A stretch of 44,173 bases of DNA from the NCBI GenBank assembly GCA_038200435.1, contig JBBPXY010000089.1, positions 1-44,173 on the forward strand, given 5' to 3'. The translations under genes and the position numbers were made by a program. The notes under the pieces are model-generated. The model saw nothing but the letters and a program-made list of their open reading frames with translations, was not told the DNA's origin and did not search any database. Below are positions 1 through 7,172 of this stretch, piece after piece; within the stretch, counting starts at the first letter, position 1, and each line of letters begins with the position of its first letter. The stretch comes from JBBPXY01 sp038200435 (GTDB lineage: Bacteria > Actinomycetota > Thermoleophilia > Solirubrobacterales > Solirubrobacteraceae).

Positions 1-890
1 ATCGTCGCTCGCACGGTCGCCACGATCTTCGCGCTCGTCGGGTCGTCCCAGTCGTGGAGGATGTTCTTCATGGCGTAGACGTCGGCGCGCGCGCGGATCC
101 CTCCGAACAGGTCGCCTTCGACGAGCTCCACCCTGCCGCCGACTCCTTGGCGCTCGAGGTATGCCTCCGCCTCCTTCAGCACACCCGGAGCCTCGACCAG
201 AATCCCGCGAAGGCGAGGTCTCGAAGCGAGGACTGCGGCCAGCAGAGTCCCGGCGCCCCCTGCGACGTCACAAACGGTGCCGTCGTCGGGCCACATCGAC
301 GACGCGGCGAGTGCGGGCGCCTCGAAGTCCGTTACCGCGCGCATCGCCGCGGCGAACAGCTGCTCCTCCTCCGGGTGCGCGGCGAACCAGTCCCAGACCG
401 ACATGCCGTGCACGCGCTCGAAGGAGGACTGACCGGTGCGCACCGACTCGAGTAGGTCTCCCCACGCGGCCTGGGTGGAACGCAGCGTCATGTAGCGGGC
501 CCACGGGCGCAGCGAAGACGGCGCATCGGTGCGGAGCGTTTGCCCGAGACGGGTGAGCTTGAAGCGTCCTCGCCGGTCGATCTTCAGGAGGCCGTCGACG
601 GCGGCCGCCCGCATCACCCGGTGGAGGGCGTCGGCGTCGGCCCCGACCCGCGGAGCGAGATCGGCGGCGGTCGCGGTACCACCGGCGAGCTCGTCGGCTA
701 CGCCCAGTTCGGCCAGGACGCCGATGACCTGTGTGCGCTCGAGACCCATGGATTGATCCCAGACGACGGCCGTGGCGGGCAGGAGTGCGTCGGCGGCGCG
801 CAGGAGCAACCGGCGCATCGCGAATGCCGCGTCGACGGCGAACGGAGGAGGAGCGGCCGCCCTGGACTTCATCTGCTTGCTCGGGCTCAT
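1..890 (-). CDS. O-methyltransferase, family 2 type (partial, C-terminus off the window)
   Basis: Minus-strand frame open to the left edge, so the last few dozen residues are missing. The N-terminal part (about residues 25-115) reads as the winged-helix dimerisation domain of plant-type O-methyltransferases. A Rossmann SAM-binding segment CDVAGGAGTLLAAVL lies near residues 198-212. The motif KNILHDWDDP, which carries the catalytic-base His of this family, lies near residue 279. The family methylates hydroxyls of small aromatics or polyketides; the substrate cannot be told here. ATG at 890 and an in-frame ATG at 872 are both possible, and neither has a clear Shine-Dalgarno sequence. The gene lies 64 bp downstream of the alpha/beta hydrolase on the same strand and may be cotranscribed with it. 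The start lies inside an inverted repeat. Confidence 0.88.
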   Translation of the reverse strand, partial: MSPSKQMKSRAAAPPPFAVDAAFAMRRLLLRAADALLPATAVVWDQSMGLERTQVIGVLAELGVADELAGGTATAADLAPRVGADADALHRVMRAAAVDGLLKIDRRGRFKLTRLGQTLRTDAPSSLRPWARYMTLRSTQAAWGDLLESVRTGQSSFERVHGMSVWDWFAAHPEEEQLFAAAMRAVTDFEAPALAASSMWPDDGTVCDVAGGAGTLLAAVLASRPRLRGILVEAPGVLKEAEAYLERQGVGGRVELVEGDLFGGIRARADVYAMKNILHDWDDPTSAKIVATVRAT

Positions 891-905
891 ATACGCCCGA
901 CTTCT
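863..905. repeat. Nested inverted repeat over the methyltransferase start codon
   Basis: On the minus strand TCGGGC and GCCCGA are separated by GTATATGA, which holds the ATG at 890. Just outside them are CTTGC and GCAAG. The arms could form an mRNA hairpin hiding the start, or a dimeric operator. It is seen only as symmetry; no binding protein is implied. Confidence 0.45.
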
Positions 906-954
906 ACAGCAAGCGGCGACTTATGACTTGACAGCCCGCTCCCGCCGCCGCCGC

Positions 955-1779
955 TTAGCCGGCCGCCCGTGCCGCCGTCGCGGCGATGACCTTTGACATT
1001 TGCCCGCCCTGCCAGGCCAACGGTGAAGATCCCGGTTCCTCGCTGACGAACTCCGCACCCGGGATCGCTGTCGCGTAGGCCTCGGCCAGCGCGTAGGGAT
1101 GCCCCGGATCGGCCTCATTGCGGCTGGCCACGACGGTGGCCGGCACGGTGATCGCGGCGAGCTCCTCGAGGCCGCTGAACGGTTCGGAGCGCGGCACCGC
1201 TCGTAACGCATCGGCCACCGCCTCCGGATGCGCGTGGGCCGACATGCGCTGCTCGAGGACCTTCGCGATCGTCGCCCGCCAGCGCTCCGGCACGTCATCG
1301 ACCCCGTAGGCGCGGATGAACCCTTCGACCCCTCCTTCGCGCAGGCCGTCCGACAAGGCGTCCCAACGCGCGAGCCGGTGAGGATCGTCGAAGCGCTCGG
1401 GCTCGTGCGCGGGCGTTATGACAACCAGGCCCCCCACCCTGTCCGGGTGATCGAGCGCGAAGCGCAGGAGTGTGTGAGCGCCCATGGAGGCTCCGGCCAG
1501 GGTCGCGCGCTCGATCCCGCACGAGTCGAGCACGGCCTCGAGGTCAGCGCACAGGGCGTCGTACCCGTAGCGCGACGGCTCCTTGGCTCCGTCGGACATG
1601 CCGTGCCCACGGGCGTCATAGGTGACGACGCGGTGTTCATCTCGCTCGAGCGCGCGCGAGCCCATGACCACGTAGCGGCGCGAAGCCGTGAGGCCGTGGA
1701 GCAGCACGACGGGGCGACCCTCCCCCGCCTCCTCGCCCCTCAGGGTCACGTCTCCCGTCTGGATCTCGAGCTCGCCCAC
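955..1779 (-). CDS. Alpha/beta hydrolase fold protein (catalytic His not evident)
   Basis: 274 aa, GTG start with a GAGGT-like Shine-Dalgarno just upstream. The fold signatures are VVLLHGLTASRRY (oxyanion HG at residues 28-29) and the nucleophile elbow GASMG with Ser98. The expected acid region (SRNEADPGHP) is present. After it, where the family normally has GH near the C-terminus, the sequence reads EEPGSSPLAWQGGQ with no histidine. It may therefore use a different residue, be a non-hydrolytic member, or use the His in GHP. Substrate unknown. It is divergent from the thioredoxin gene, with 34 bp between the starts. Confidence 0.9.
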   Translation of the reverse strand: MGELEIQTGDVTLRGEEAGEGRPVVLLHGLTASRRYVVMGSRALERDEHRVVTYDARGHGMSDGAKEPSRYGYDALCADLEAVLDSCGIERATLAGASMGAHTLLRFALDHPDRVGGLVVITPAHEPERFDDPHRLARWDALSDGLREGGVEGFIRAYGVDDVPERWRATIAKVLEQRMSAHAHPEAVADALRAVPRSEPFSGLEELAAITVPATVVASRNEADPGHPYALAEAYATAIPGAEFVSEEPGSSPLAWQGGQMSKVIAATAARAAG

Positions 1780-1801
1780 GTACCTCGTATAGCGCGTGTC
1801 C

Positions 1802-1807
1802 TAGTCT
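1802..1807 (+). promoter_or_regulatory. Putative -10 box (TAGTCT) of a leaderless thioredoxin transcript
   Basis: TAGTCT fits TAnnnT and ends 6 nt before the ATG at 1814. No Shine-Dalgarno lies between them, so transcription probably starts at or next to the start codon. Confidence 0.5.
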
Positions 1808-1813
1808 GAAGGC

Positions 1814-2557
1814 ATGGTCATCGACGTAACCGAGGCGGACTTCGAGCGCGAAGTTGTCGAGCGTTCGCGCTCCATCCCCGTCGTGGTCGACTTCTGGGCG
1901 AGCTGGTGCGGACCTTGCCGCTCGCTCACGCCTCTGCTTGAAGATGCCGCGAACGCGCGGGACGGGCAGGTCGTGCTCGCGAAGGTCGATACGGATGCGA
2001 ACCAGTCGCTGTCGCAGGCCCACCACGTGCAGGGCATCCCGGCCGTCAAGGCCTTCCGGGATGGGCACATCACGGAAGAGTTCGTCGGCGCCCAGCCGCG
2101 CAAGGCGGTCGAGGCCTTCTTCGACAAGCTCGTGCCCTCCGAGGCCGACGGGCTCGTGGCGAAGGGTGACGAGGCCTCGCTGCGTCGCGCGGTGGAGCTC
2201 GAGCCGGGGCGAGCCGACGCAGCCGTGCCACTCGCCCGCATCCTCCACGGCCGGGGCGAGGATGACACGGCACTCGCGCTGCTGGCCGATTTGCCGGGAT
2301 CCTTCGCCGCCGACGGGCTGAAAGCGCGCATCGCGCTCGAGCGCGATCCGGGGGTCGACTTGACAGAGGCGTGGAGGGCCCTCGACGCCGGCGAGCAGAC
2401 GCGAGCGCTCGACGAGCTGATCGCGGTGCTTCCGAGCGCCGAAGGCGCGTCGCGTGATCTCGTGCGCCAGGTGATCGTCGCCGTGCTAGACGAGCTGGGC
2501 GCCGCTTCTGACGAGGCGCGCGACTACCGCCGGCGCCTCGCCACGGCCCTGTACTAG
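1814..2557 (+). CDS. Thioredoxin domain protein with TPR-like C-terminus (CnoX/YbbN-like)
   Basis: 247 aa. Residues 1-110 form a thioredoxin fold with an intact WCGPC active site (Cys32, Cys35) and the cis-Pro loop GIPAVKAF (Pro76). Residues 115-247 are helical and Ala/Leu/Glu-rich, matching the TPR half of YbbN/CnoX co-chaperonins. In that family the protein holds or reduces oxidised clients for DnaK/GroEL in the cytoplasm. E. coli YbbN has lost the CxxC pair, whereas this one keeps it and could be redox active. It ends convergently with dinB: the two stop codons share the palindrome CTAG at 2554-2557. Confidence 0.92.
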   Translation: MVIDVTEADFEREVVERSRSIPVVVDFWASWCGPCRSLTPLLEDAANARDGQVVLAKVDTDANQSLSQAHHVQGIPAVKAFRDGHITEEFVGAQPRKAVEAFFDKLVPSEADGLVAKGDEASLRRAVELEPGRADAAVPLARILHGRGEDDTALALLADLPGSFAADGLKARIALERDPGVDLTEAWRALDAGEQTRALDELIAVLPSAEGASRDLVRQVIVAVLDELGAASDEARDYRRRLATALY

Positions 2558-3678
2558 AGAGGCAGCGCGAGCTGACTTGGTGAGCGGGGCTCCGGGGCGC
2601 TTGCCCGCGCCGGCGACGGGTCTTCGAACGCCGCCAGCCGCACCCCCAGCAAGCGCACGGGACGGCTCGGGGCGTACTCGCGAAAGAGCTCGAGCGCCAC
2701 ACGACTGACCGTCTCGGCGTCGTTCGTGCGCTCGCCGAGCGTGCGCGCGCGCGTCACCGTCGTCCAGTCATCGAGGCGAACCTTGATCGCCACGTTGCGC
2801 CCCGTCACACCACGCCCGGCCAGCGTCTCGCAGAGCTTGCGCGCCAGCCGGTCAACGGTCTCCTCGAGCTCGGCACGGTCTGCGACGTCCTGCGCGAACG
2901 TCGTCTCGGTGGAGCGCGACTTGGCGACCCTCCTCAGCTCGAGCGGCGAGTTGTCGTGAAAGTAGGCGCGCGCTCTCAAGTGCCGCCCCATCCGCTCGCC
3001 GAAGCTCCCGATGAGAACGGCCTCGTCGCAGGCTTGCAGGTCGCCGATCGTCGCGAGGCCCATGCCCGTCAGCCGGTCGGCGGTCTTCGGCCCCACCCCC
3101 TGGAGGACGCGCGCGGGAGAGGCAGCGAAGTGGCCGCACGCGTCTTCGCGTGACATGGCCTTCAGGGCCGCGGGCTTGAACGAGGCGCTGACGGTCTTGG
3201 CGACCAGGCGCGAGGGGCCGACCCCGACCGAGACCGTCATGCCGGTCTGCTCGCGGACCGTGGCGATCATCTCGCGCAGGACGCGCATCGGCTTCTCGAC
3301 CTCGCTGATGTCGAGATAGGCCTCGTCGACCCCGACCTGTTGCATTCGCTCGAACTGCTCCCGCACGACCTCCCAGACCTCACGGCTCTTGGCGCTGTAG
3401 GCCGCGTGGTCGGGGGCGATGAAGATGGCCGCCGGGCAGAGAGCCCGCGCCCGCGCCGCGGGCATGGCGGAGTCGATGCCGAAGCGGCGTGCCTCGTAGC
3501 TCGCGGTGGTCACCACAGAACGCGGGCCGCTACCCGCCACCACCACGGGCTGGCCCTTCAGTTCCGGACGGCGCAGCAGCTCGACGGAAGCGTAGAACGC
3601 GTCGATGTCGCAGTGCGCGATGACCCGGCGCGGTGGCGGCGGGGCCGGTTCCTCCTTGGCTGCGAACTGGGACTCCAT
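2554..3678 (-). CDS. dinB: DNA polymerase IV (Y-family translesion polymerase)
   Basis: 374 aa from the ATG at 3678. The catalytic metal ligands are in HCDIDAFYASVE (Asp24, Asp26) and VGVDEAYLDI (Asp118, Glu119). Tyr29 takes the steric-gate position. The helix-hairpin-helix stretch VLQGVGPKTADRL follows, then the little finger. The last residues QLALPL form a beta-clamp binding motif. The frame stays open upstream to 3735, but that would place the first codons inside a perfect hairpin (3699-3728), so the ATG at 3678 is preferred. The gene sits downstream of the RlpA-like gene on the same strand, whose leader follows a LexA-type box. This suggests, without proving, SOS control. Confidence 0.96.
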   Translation of the reverse strand: MESQFAAKEEPAPPPPRRVIAHCDIDAFYASVELLRRPELKGQPVVVAGSGPRSVVTTASYEARRFGIDSAMPAARARALCPAAIFIAPDHAAYSAKSREVWEVVREQFERMQQVGVDEAYLDISEVEKPMRVLREMIATVREQTGMTVSVGVGPSRLVAKTVSASFKPAALKAMSREDACGHFAASPARVLQGVGPKTADRLTGMGLATIGDLQACDEAVLIGSFGERMGRHLRARAYFHDNSPLELRRVAKSRSTETTFAQDVADRAELEETVDRLARKLCETLAGRGVTGRNVAIKVRLDDWTTVTRARTLGERTNDAETVSRVALELFREYAPSRPVRLLGVRLAAFEDPSPARASAPEPRSPSQLALPL

Positions 3679-3698
3679 CGGGTCCCACAGCAGGCTAC

Positions 3699-3728
3699 GC
3701 GGGCGCCCGGAAGCCTCCGGGCGCCCGC
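3699..3728 (-). terminator. Perfect 13-bp hairpin between the RlpA-like gene and dinB
   Basis: The arms GCGGGCGCCCGGA (3699-3711) and TCCGGGCGCCCGC (3716-3728) are exact reverse complements with a 4-nt loop. It lies 19 bp past the stop of the RlpA-like gene and 20 bp before the dinB ATG. No T-run follows, so it may be a leaky or Rho-assisted terminator, or an mRNA stability element, rather than a complete block. Confidence 0.7.
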
Positions 3729-3747
3729 GCCGCAACGCTTCAGGCGG

Positions 3748-4716
3748 CTACTTGTCCGACCAGACCGGCCCGGTGCCCGGGAAGTGCAGGCGACGACGGG
3801 TCTCGCCGCTGAGGTCCCAGGTGCGGCCGCCGACGTAAGGACCGCGATCGATCACCGGTACGCGGATGCTGCGCCCGCCGTAGCGCAAGGTGACCTGCGT
3901 GCCGCACGGGAGGGTCTTGTTGGCTACGCCAAGCTGGCCGTCGTACATGCGACCGCCGCACCCGAGCTGGTTGCCCGTGAGCTGGTACCACGAGGCCTGG
4001 GTGACGCGGAACACCTGAAGGGTGCCGGCCCCGGCTGCGGAGCCGGTGTTCAGTCGATCGCCGGCAAAGCGCACGCGCAGTGCCGAGGTGCCGAGGCCAT
4101 GAGCGCGAACCGTGGCACCGAAGTGGCCCGAGGACGACGTGCGGCTACGAGCCAGGAGGCTCCAACGGCCGTGGCGCGCGACTTCGACTCCAACGACGCG
4201 ACCGGACCGGCGCGGGAAGAGCACACCCGCGAGTCGTGCGCGCCCTCCGCTCAGCACGGCGATGCCGCGGCGCGGCGCACTCAGGCGCGAGCCGACGGTG
4301 ATCGACCGGGCGTGGCTCGAGCCGTGCGGCCCCGCCCCGCCCGAGGGGTCGGTTGAGCGCGCTGCCGAGACGACGAGGCGTACTCGCACCTTGCCCGAGG
4401 CGTCTGCGATGGCCCGCAGCCGGTAGGAGCCGTCGCTGTGCACTCGCGCGGTGGCGAGCGTGCGCCAACCCGACCCGCTCGGGGCAAGATCGAGAGCTAG
4501 GCGCCGACCGCCTTGGGTACCGGCGATCCGACCGGTCGCAGTTAGCCGCTGCTCGTAGGACAGCCGCGTGTTGCTCAGCTTCACGGACACCGCGACGCTC
4601 GCGGGCTGTGCCCGGCCGGCAGCAAGCCCAACCGCAGGAAGGATGATGGTGATCAGGGCCAGCGCACCGATGGCCGCACGCAGCGGCGTCGAGCGCAGCC
4701 GAAGCTGCATCTTCAC
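3748..4716 (-). CDS. Secreted RlpA-like double-psi beta-barrel protein
   Basis: 322 aa. The GTG start at 4716 has an AAGGAG Shine-Dalgarno 8 nt upstream; an ATG two codons later is less well placed. Residues 1-38 look like a signal peptide (basic, then ALALITIILPAVGLAAG, then Ala-rich). Residues 40-235 contain two beta-rich, Ig-like stretches. Residues 238-315 are an RlpA/DPBB domain with ASWYQLTG and the signature VIDRGPYVGGRTWDLS. RlpA proteins cleave or bind denuded peptidoglycan at the septum and wall; the Asp of VIDRGP is kept. A ydaO-type c-di-AMP riboswitch fills the leader, which fits a wall-remodelling role. Enzyme activity cannot be assured from sequence. Confidence 0.9.
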   Translation of the reverse strand: MKMQLRLRSTPLRAAIGALALITIILPAVGLAAGRAQPASVAVSVKLSNTRLSYEQRLTATGRIAGTQGGRRLALDLAPSGSGWRTLATARVHSDGSYRLRAIADASGKVRVRLVVSAARSTDPSGGAGPHGSSHARSITVGSRLSAPRRGIAVLSGGRARLAGVLFPRRSGRVVGVEVARHGRWSLLARSRTSSSGHFGATVRAHGLGTSALRVRFAGDRLNTGSAAGAGTLQVFRVTQASWYQLTGNQLGCGGRMYDGQLGVANKTLPCGTQVTLRYGGRSIRVPVIDRGPYVGGRTWDLSGETRRRLHFPGTGPVWSDK

Positions 4717-4735
4717 TTGGAAACTCCTTGACAGC

Positions 4736-4915
4736 GACCGGGTGCCGGCGGGGTTAGCTGACGGGCTCGCGGCCGGCGGCAGCCGCGGCTCAAGTCAAGC
4801 CGCTTCACCGCTTTAGTCGCTACGACCGCCCTCGGCGGCCGACTCGCCCCAGCCGCCGCGCCCCGGAAGGCACTGGCGGCAATGGGTCCCCCACTCGCCT
4901 CCGCTCCGGGCGGCG
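4736..4915 (-). ncRNA. Cyclic di-AMP riboswitch (ydaO-yuaA type)
   Basis: Read on the minus strand, the leader of the RlpA-like gene holds the hallmark blocks of this class in the right order: GCGGAGGCGAG then GGGGGACCCA (4883-4892), GGGGCGAGTC (4841-4850) and the most diagnostic CCGTCAGCTAACC (4752-4764) followed by CCGGC. In actinobacteria this class commonly precedes wall hydrolases and rpf genes and usually lowers expression when c-di-AMP is bound. The edges are approximate. The 3' end lies about 20 bp from the start codon, so control could act at termination or translation. Confidence 0.9.
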
Positions 4916-4951
4916 GCGATTAGGCTGGTCGAACTACGCGGGTCACGGTAG

Positions 4952-4965
4952 CGAACAGATGTTCG
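4952..4965. promoter_or_regulatory. LexA/SOS box
   Basis: CGAACAGATGTTCG matches the Gram-positive/actinobacterial LexA operator CGAACRNRYGTTCG at all 14 positions. It lies about 37 bp upstream of the riboswitch 5' edge and 236 bp before the RlpA-like GTG, after the end of the ECF sigma gene. On the minus strand a TAnnnT box (TACCGT) begins 4 bp beyond the operator, so LexA could overlap a promoter reading toward the riboswitch, the RlpA-like gene and dinB. No plus-strand gene follows that it would obviously serve. Confidence 0.75.
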
Positions 4966-5010
4966 ATTTCTGTGACGGCGCGCACATTTGCAACATGCCG
5001 TGCAACGTTC

Positions 5011-5565
5011 CTACGCAGCCGCGGCCATATCCGGCACAGCGACGAAGGCGTCCTCGCACTCCTCGCGCAGCTTTGCCAAGCCCAGGCGGATCCGGCTCTT
5101 GGCCGTTCCCAGCGGCACGGCGGAGCGGCGCGCGATCTGCTCGGCGGTGAGGCCGCCCCAGTAGGCGAGCACGATCGCCTCCCGTTGCGCGGGAGGCAGC
5201 TCGCGGAGAGCAGCGCGCACCTCGGCGCGGTCGGACGAGCGCTCGGTAGCGGCCGCAGGACGGTCCTCCACACGGCCCCCGTCCCGGTCGACGAGCACCT
5301 TGAGCCGGTCGCTGGCGCGGCCGGCCGCCTGGCCCTCACGCCAGAGATCGAGAGCTCGGCTCCGTGCCATCAGGCGCAGGTAGGAGCCCAGCTCGCCGCG
5401 ACGCGCGTCGAAGATCTCGGGCTTGCGCCACAGCCGCATGAAGACGTCTTGCGTCACGTCTTGCGCCTGAGCCGAGTTGCCCACGATGCGGTAGGCCGCG
5501 GCGTGCACCCCACGGGAGTGCTCGTCGTAGACGCGTTCGAAGTCTCGGGGGGTGGTGAGGTTCAT
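5011..5565 (-). CDS. ECF RNA polymerase sigma factor (SigK/SigL-like)
   Basis: 184 aa with an AAAGGA Shine-Dalgarno before the ATG. Region 2 spans about residues 9-76 (DFERVYDEHSRGVHAAAYRI, QDVTQDVFMRLWR). Region 4 spans about 118-170 (LPPAQREAIVLAYWGGLT, then AKSRIRLGLAKLRE). It resembles group SigK/SigL ECF factors, which are usually followed by an RskA anti-sigma gene. None follows here; the next minus-strand gene is the RlpA-like protein. The only RskA-like domain in the window is in the membrane protein at 10094-11278. It is divergent from the wax ester synthase, and a direct repeat lies between the starts. Confidence 0.95.
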   Translation of the reverse strand: MNLTTPRDFERVYDEHSRGVHAAAYRIVGNSAQAQDVTQDVFMRLWRKPEIFDARRGELGSYLRLMARSRALDLWREGQAAGRASDRLKVLVDRDGGRVEDRPAAATERSSDRAEVRAALRELPPAQREAIVLAYWGGLTAEQIARRSAVPLGTAKSRIRLGLAKLREECEDAFVAVPDMAAAA

Positions 5566-5599
5566 CTTCAGTCCTTTCGCGGGGCGAGCGGCAAAGGGT

Positions 5600-5633
5600 G
5601 GAACGTCTGTTAGCCAAGCTTACACAGTCTGTT
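5600..5633. promoter_or_regulatory. Direct repeat GTCTGTT in the divergent sigma/WS-DGAT control region
   Basis: GTCTGTT occurs at 5605-5611 and again at 5627-5633, 22 bp apart (about two helical turns), flanking the palindrome AAGCTT (5616-5621). A GGAAC (5600-5604), the usual ECF -35 core, sits just before the first copy. The arrangement suggests an operator or an ECF promoter in the 132-bp divergent region. No function is proven. Confidence 0.4.
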
Positions 5634-5697
5634 GAAGGTTGTCGAGTCGAGCTGCCCAATTTGCGCCTGGGGTCCCGAGGCGCGAGACTCCAGGGCA

Positions 5698-7164
5698 ATG
5701 ACCGATCACGACCGCCTCTCCGGACTCGACGCGTCCTTCCTGCACCTCGAGGACGGCTCGGCGCACATGCACGTCGCCTCGTGCATGACGTTCAGCGGCG
5801 CGGCGCCTGACTACGACGAACTAGTCGAGGCCATCGAGCAGCGACTCCACCTCGTCCCCCGCTACCGCCAGCGCCTGGCCGAAGTCCCGTTCCAGCAGGG
5901 GCGCCCCATGTGGGTCGACGACCCGCACTTCAACGCCCGCTACCACCTGCGTCACACCGCGCTGCCCGCCCCGGGCGGTGACACGGAGCTGAAGCGGCTC
6001 GCCGGCCGCGTCTTCTCCCACCAACTCGACCGCGACAAGCCCCTATGGGAGATCTGGCTGGTCGAGGGTCTCGGCGGCGACGGCGAGGAGCGCTTCGCCC
6101 TCCTGGCCAAGACCCATCACGCGCTGGTCGACGGCGTCTCCGGCGTCGACATCACCACGGTGCTCTTCGATGCGGCGCCCGATCCCATGCCGGTGGCCGC
6201 GCCTGAGCGCCCGTGGGTGCCCCGGCCGTTGCCTTCTGGAGCGCAACTGCTCGCGGGCGCGCTGCTCGAGCGCGCGACGGCTCCGGCCGAAGTGGTTCGC
6301 GGGGTGCGCGCGACGTTCCGAGCGCCCCGCCGCGTGCTCGGCGCCGCGCGCGACAGCCTGATCGGTGTGGGCGCCCTGGCGTGGGCGGGCATGAACCCCG
6401 CGCCGCCGAGCCCCTTCAACCGGCCCATCGGCCCGCATCGCCGCTTCACGTGGGTGCAAGGCGATCTCAAGCGATTCAAGGAGATCAAGAACGCGCTGGG
6501 CGGAACGGTGAACGACGTCGTGCTCGCGGCGGTCGCGGGTGCGCTCGGCCGGCACCTGCGCCGCAACGGCCATCCGACCCGCGACCTCGAGCTGAAGGCC
6601 ATGATCCCGGTGTCGGTGCGCGCCGATCTCGAGCGCGGGGCGCTCGGGAACCGCGTCTCGACCATGTACGCGCCGCTGCCGGTCGGCGTGACCGATCCCA
6701 TCGCCCGGCTCAGCCAGGTGCGGCAGGCGATGGCGGGCCTGAAGGAGTCCGGCCAAGCGGTGGGCGCCCAGGTCATCACCGAGCTGAGCGGCTTCGCGCC
6801 GCCGACGATCATGGCCCAGGCCTCCCGGCTTCAGGCTCGCCAGCGCTTCTTCAACCTCGTCGTCACCAACGTGCCCGGGCCGCAGTACCCGCTCTACCTG
6901 CTCGGGTGCCAGCTCGAGGCGATCTACCCGATGGTCCCGCTCGCGCGCAACCAGGCTCTCGGCGTCGCGCTCATGAGCTACGACGGCCGCCTCGACTTCG
7001 GCTTGAACGCCGACTTCGACTCGGTCCCCGACCTCGAGGAGCTGGCCGGCGACCTGAGCGACTCGATCGACGAACTGGCCGAGGCGGCGGGGCTGGGCGA
7101 ACGGGTGCGCACGAAGGCGCCCAGGCGGCGCCGCACCAACCGGCCCGCGCGGACACCGGCATAG
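5698..7164 (+). CDS. Wax ester synthase / diacylglycerol O-acyltransferase (WS/DGAT family)
   Basis: 488 aa from the ATG at 5698. The frame is open to 5632, but the family normally begins with LSGLDASFLHLE, here at residues 7-18. The catalytic motif HHALVDG is at residues 140-146. Later conserved blocks include GTVNDVVLAAVAGALGRHLR and NLVVTNVPGPQYPLYLLG. The enzyme transfers acyl groups from acyl-CoA to diacylglycerol or long-chain alcohols, forming neutral storage lipid at the membrane face. The Arg/Lys-rich C-terminal tail fits membrane association. A DUF3105 gene follows after 8 bp, so the two are probably cotranscribed. Confidence 0.95.
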   Translation: MTDHDRLSGLDASFLHLEDGSAHMHVASCMTFSGAAPDYDELVEAIEQRLHLVPRYRQRLAEVPFQQGRPMWVDDPHFNARYHLRHTALPAPGGDTELKRLAGRVFSHQLDRDKPLWEIWLVEGLGGDGEERFALLAKTHHALVDGVSGVDITTVLFDAAPDPMPVAAPERPWVPRPLPSGAQLLAGALLERATAPAEVVRGVRATFRAPRRVLGAARDSLIGVGALAWAGMNPAPPSPFNRPIGPHRRFTWVQGDLKRFKEIKNALGGTVNDVVLAAVAGALGRHLRRNGHPTRDLELKAMIPVSVRADLERGALGNRVSTMYAPLPVGVTDPIARLSQVRQAMAGLKESGQAVGAQVITELSGFAPPTIMAQASRLQARQRFFNLVVTNVPGPQYPLYLLGCQLEAIYPMVPLARNQALGVALMSYDGRLDFGLNADFDSVPDLEELAGDLSDSIDELAEAAGLGERVRTKAPRRRRTNRPARTPA

Positions 7165-7172
7165 CCGAGAGG

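Noticed and set aside
3340..4356. 338-codon plus-strand frame opposite dinB and the RlpA-like gene
   Set aside because: Spans the hairpin and two confident minus-strand genes and has no recognisable sequence.
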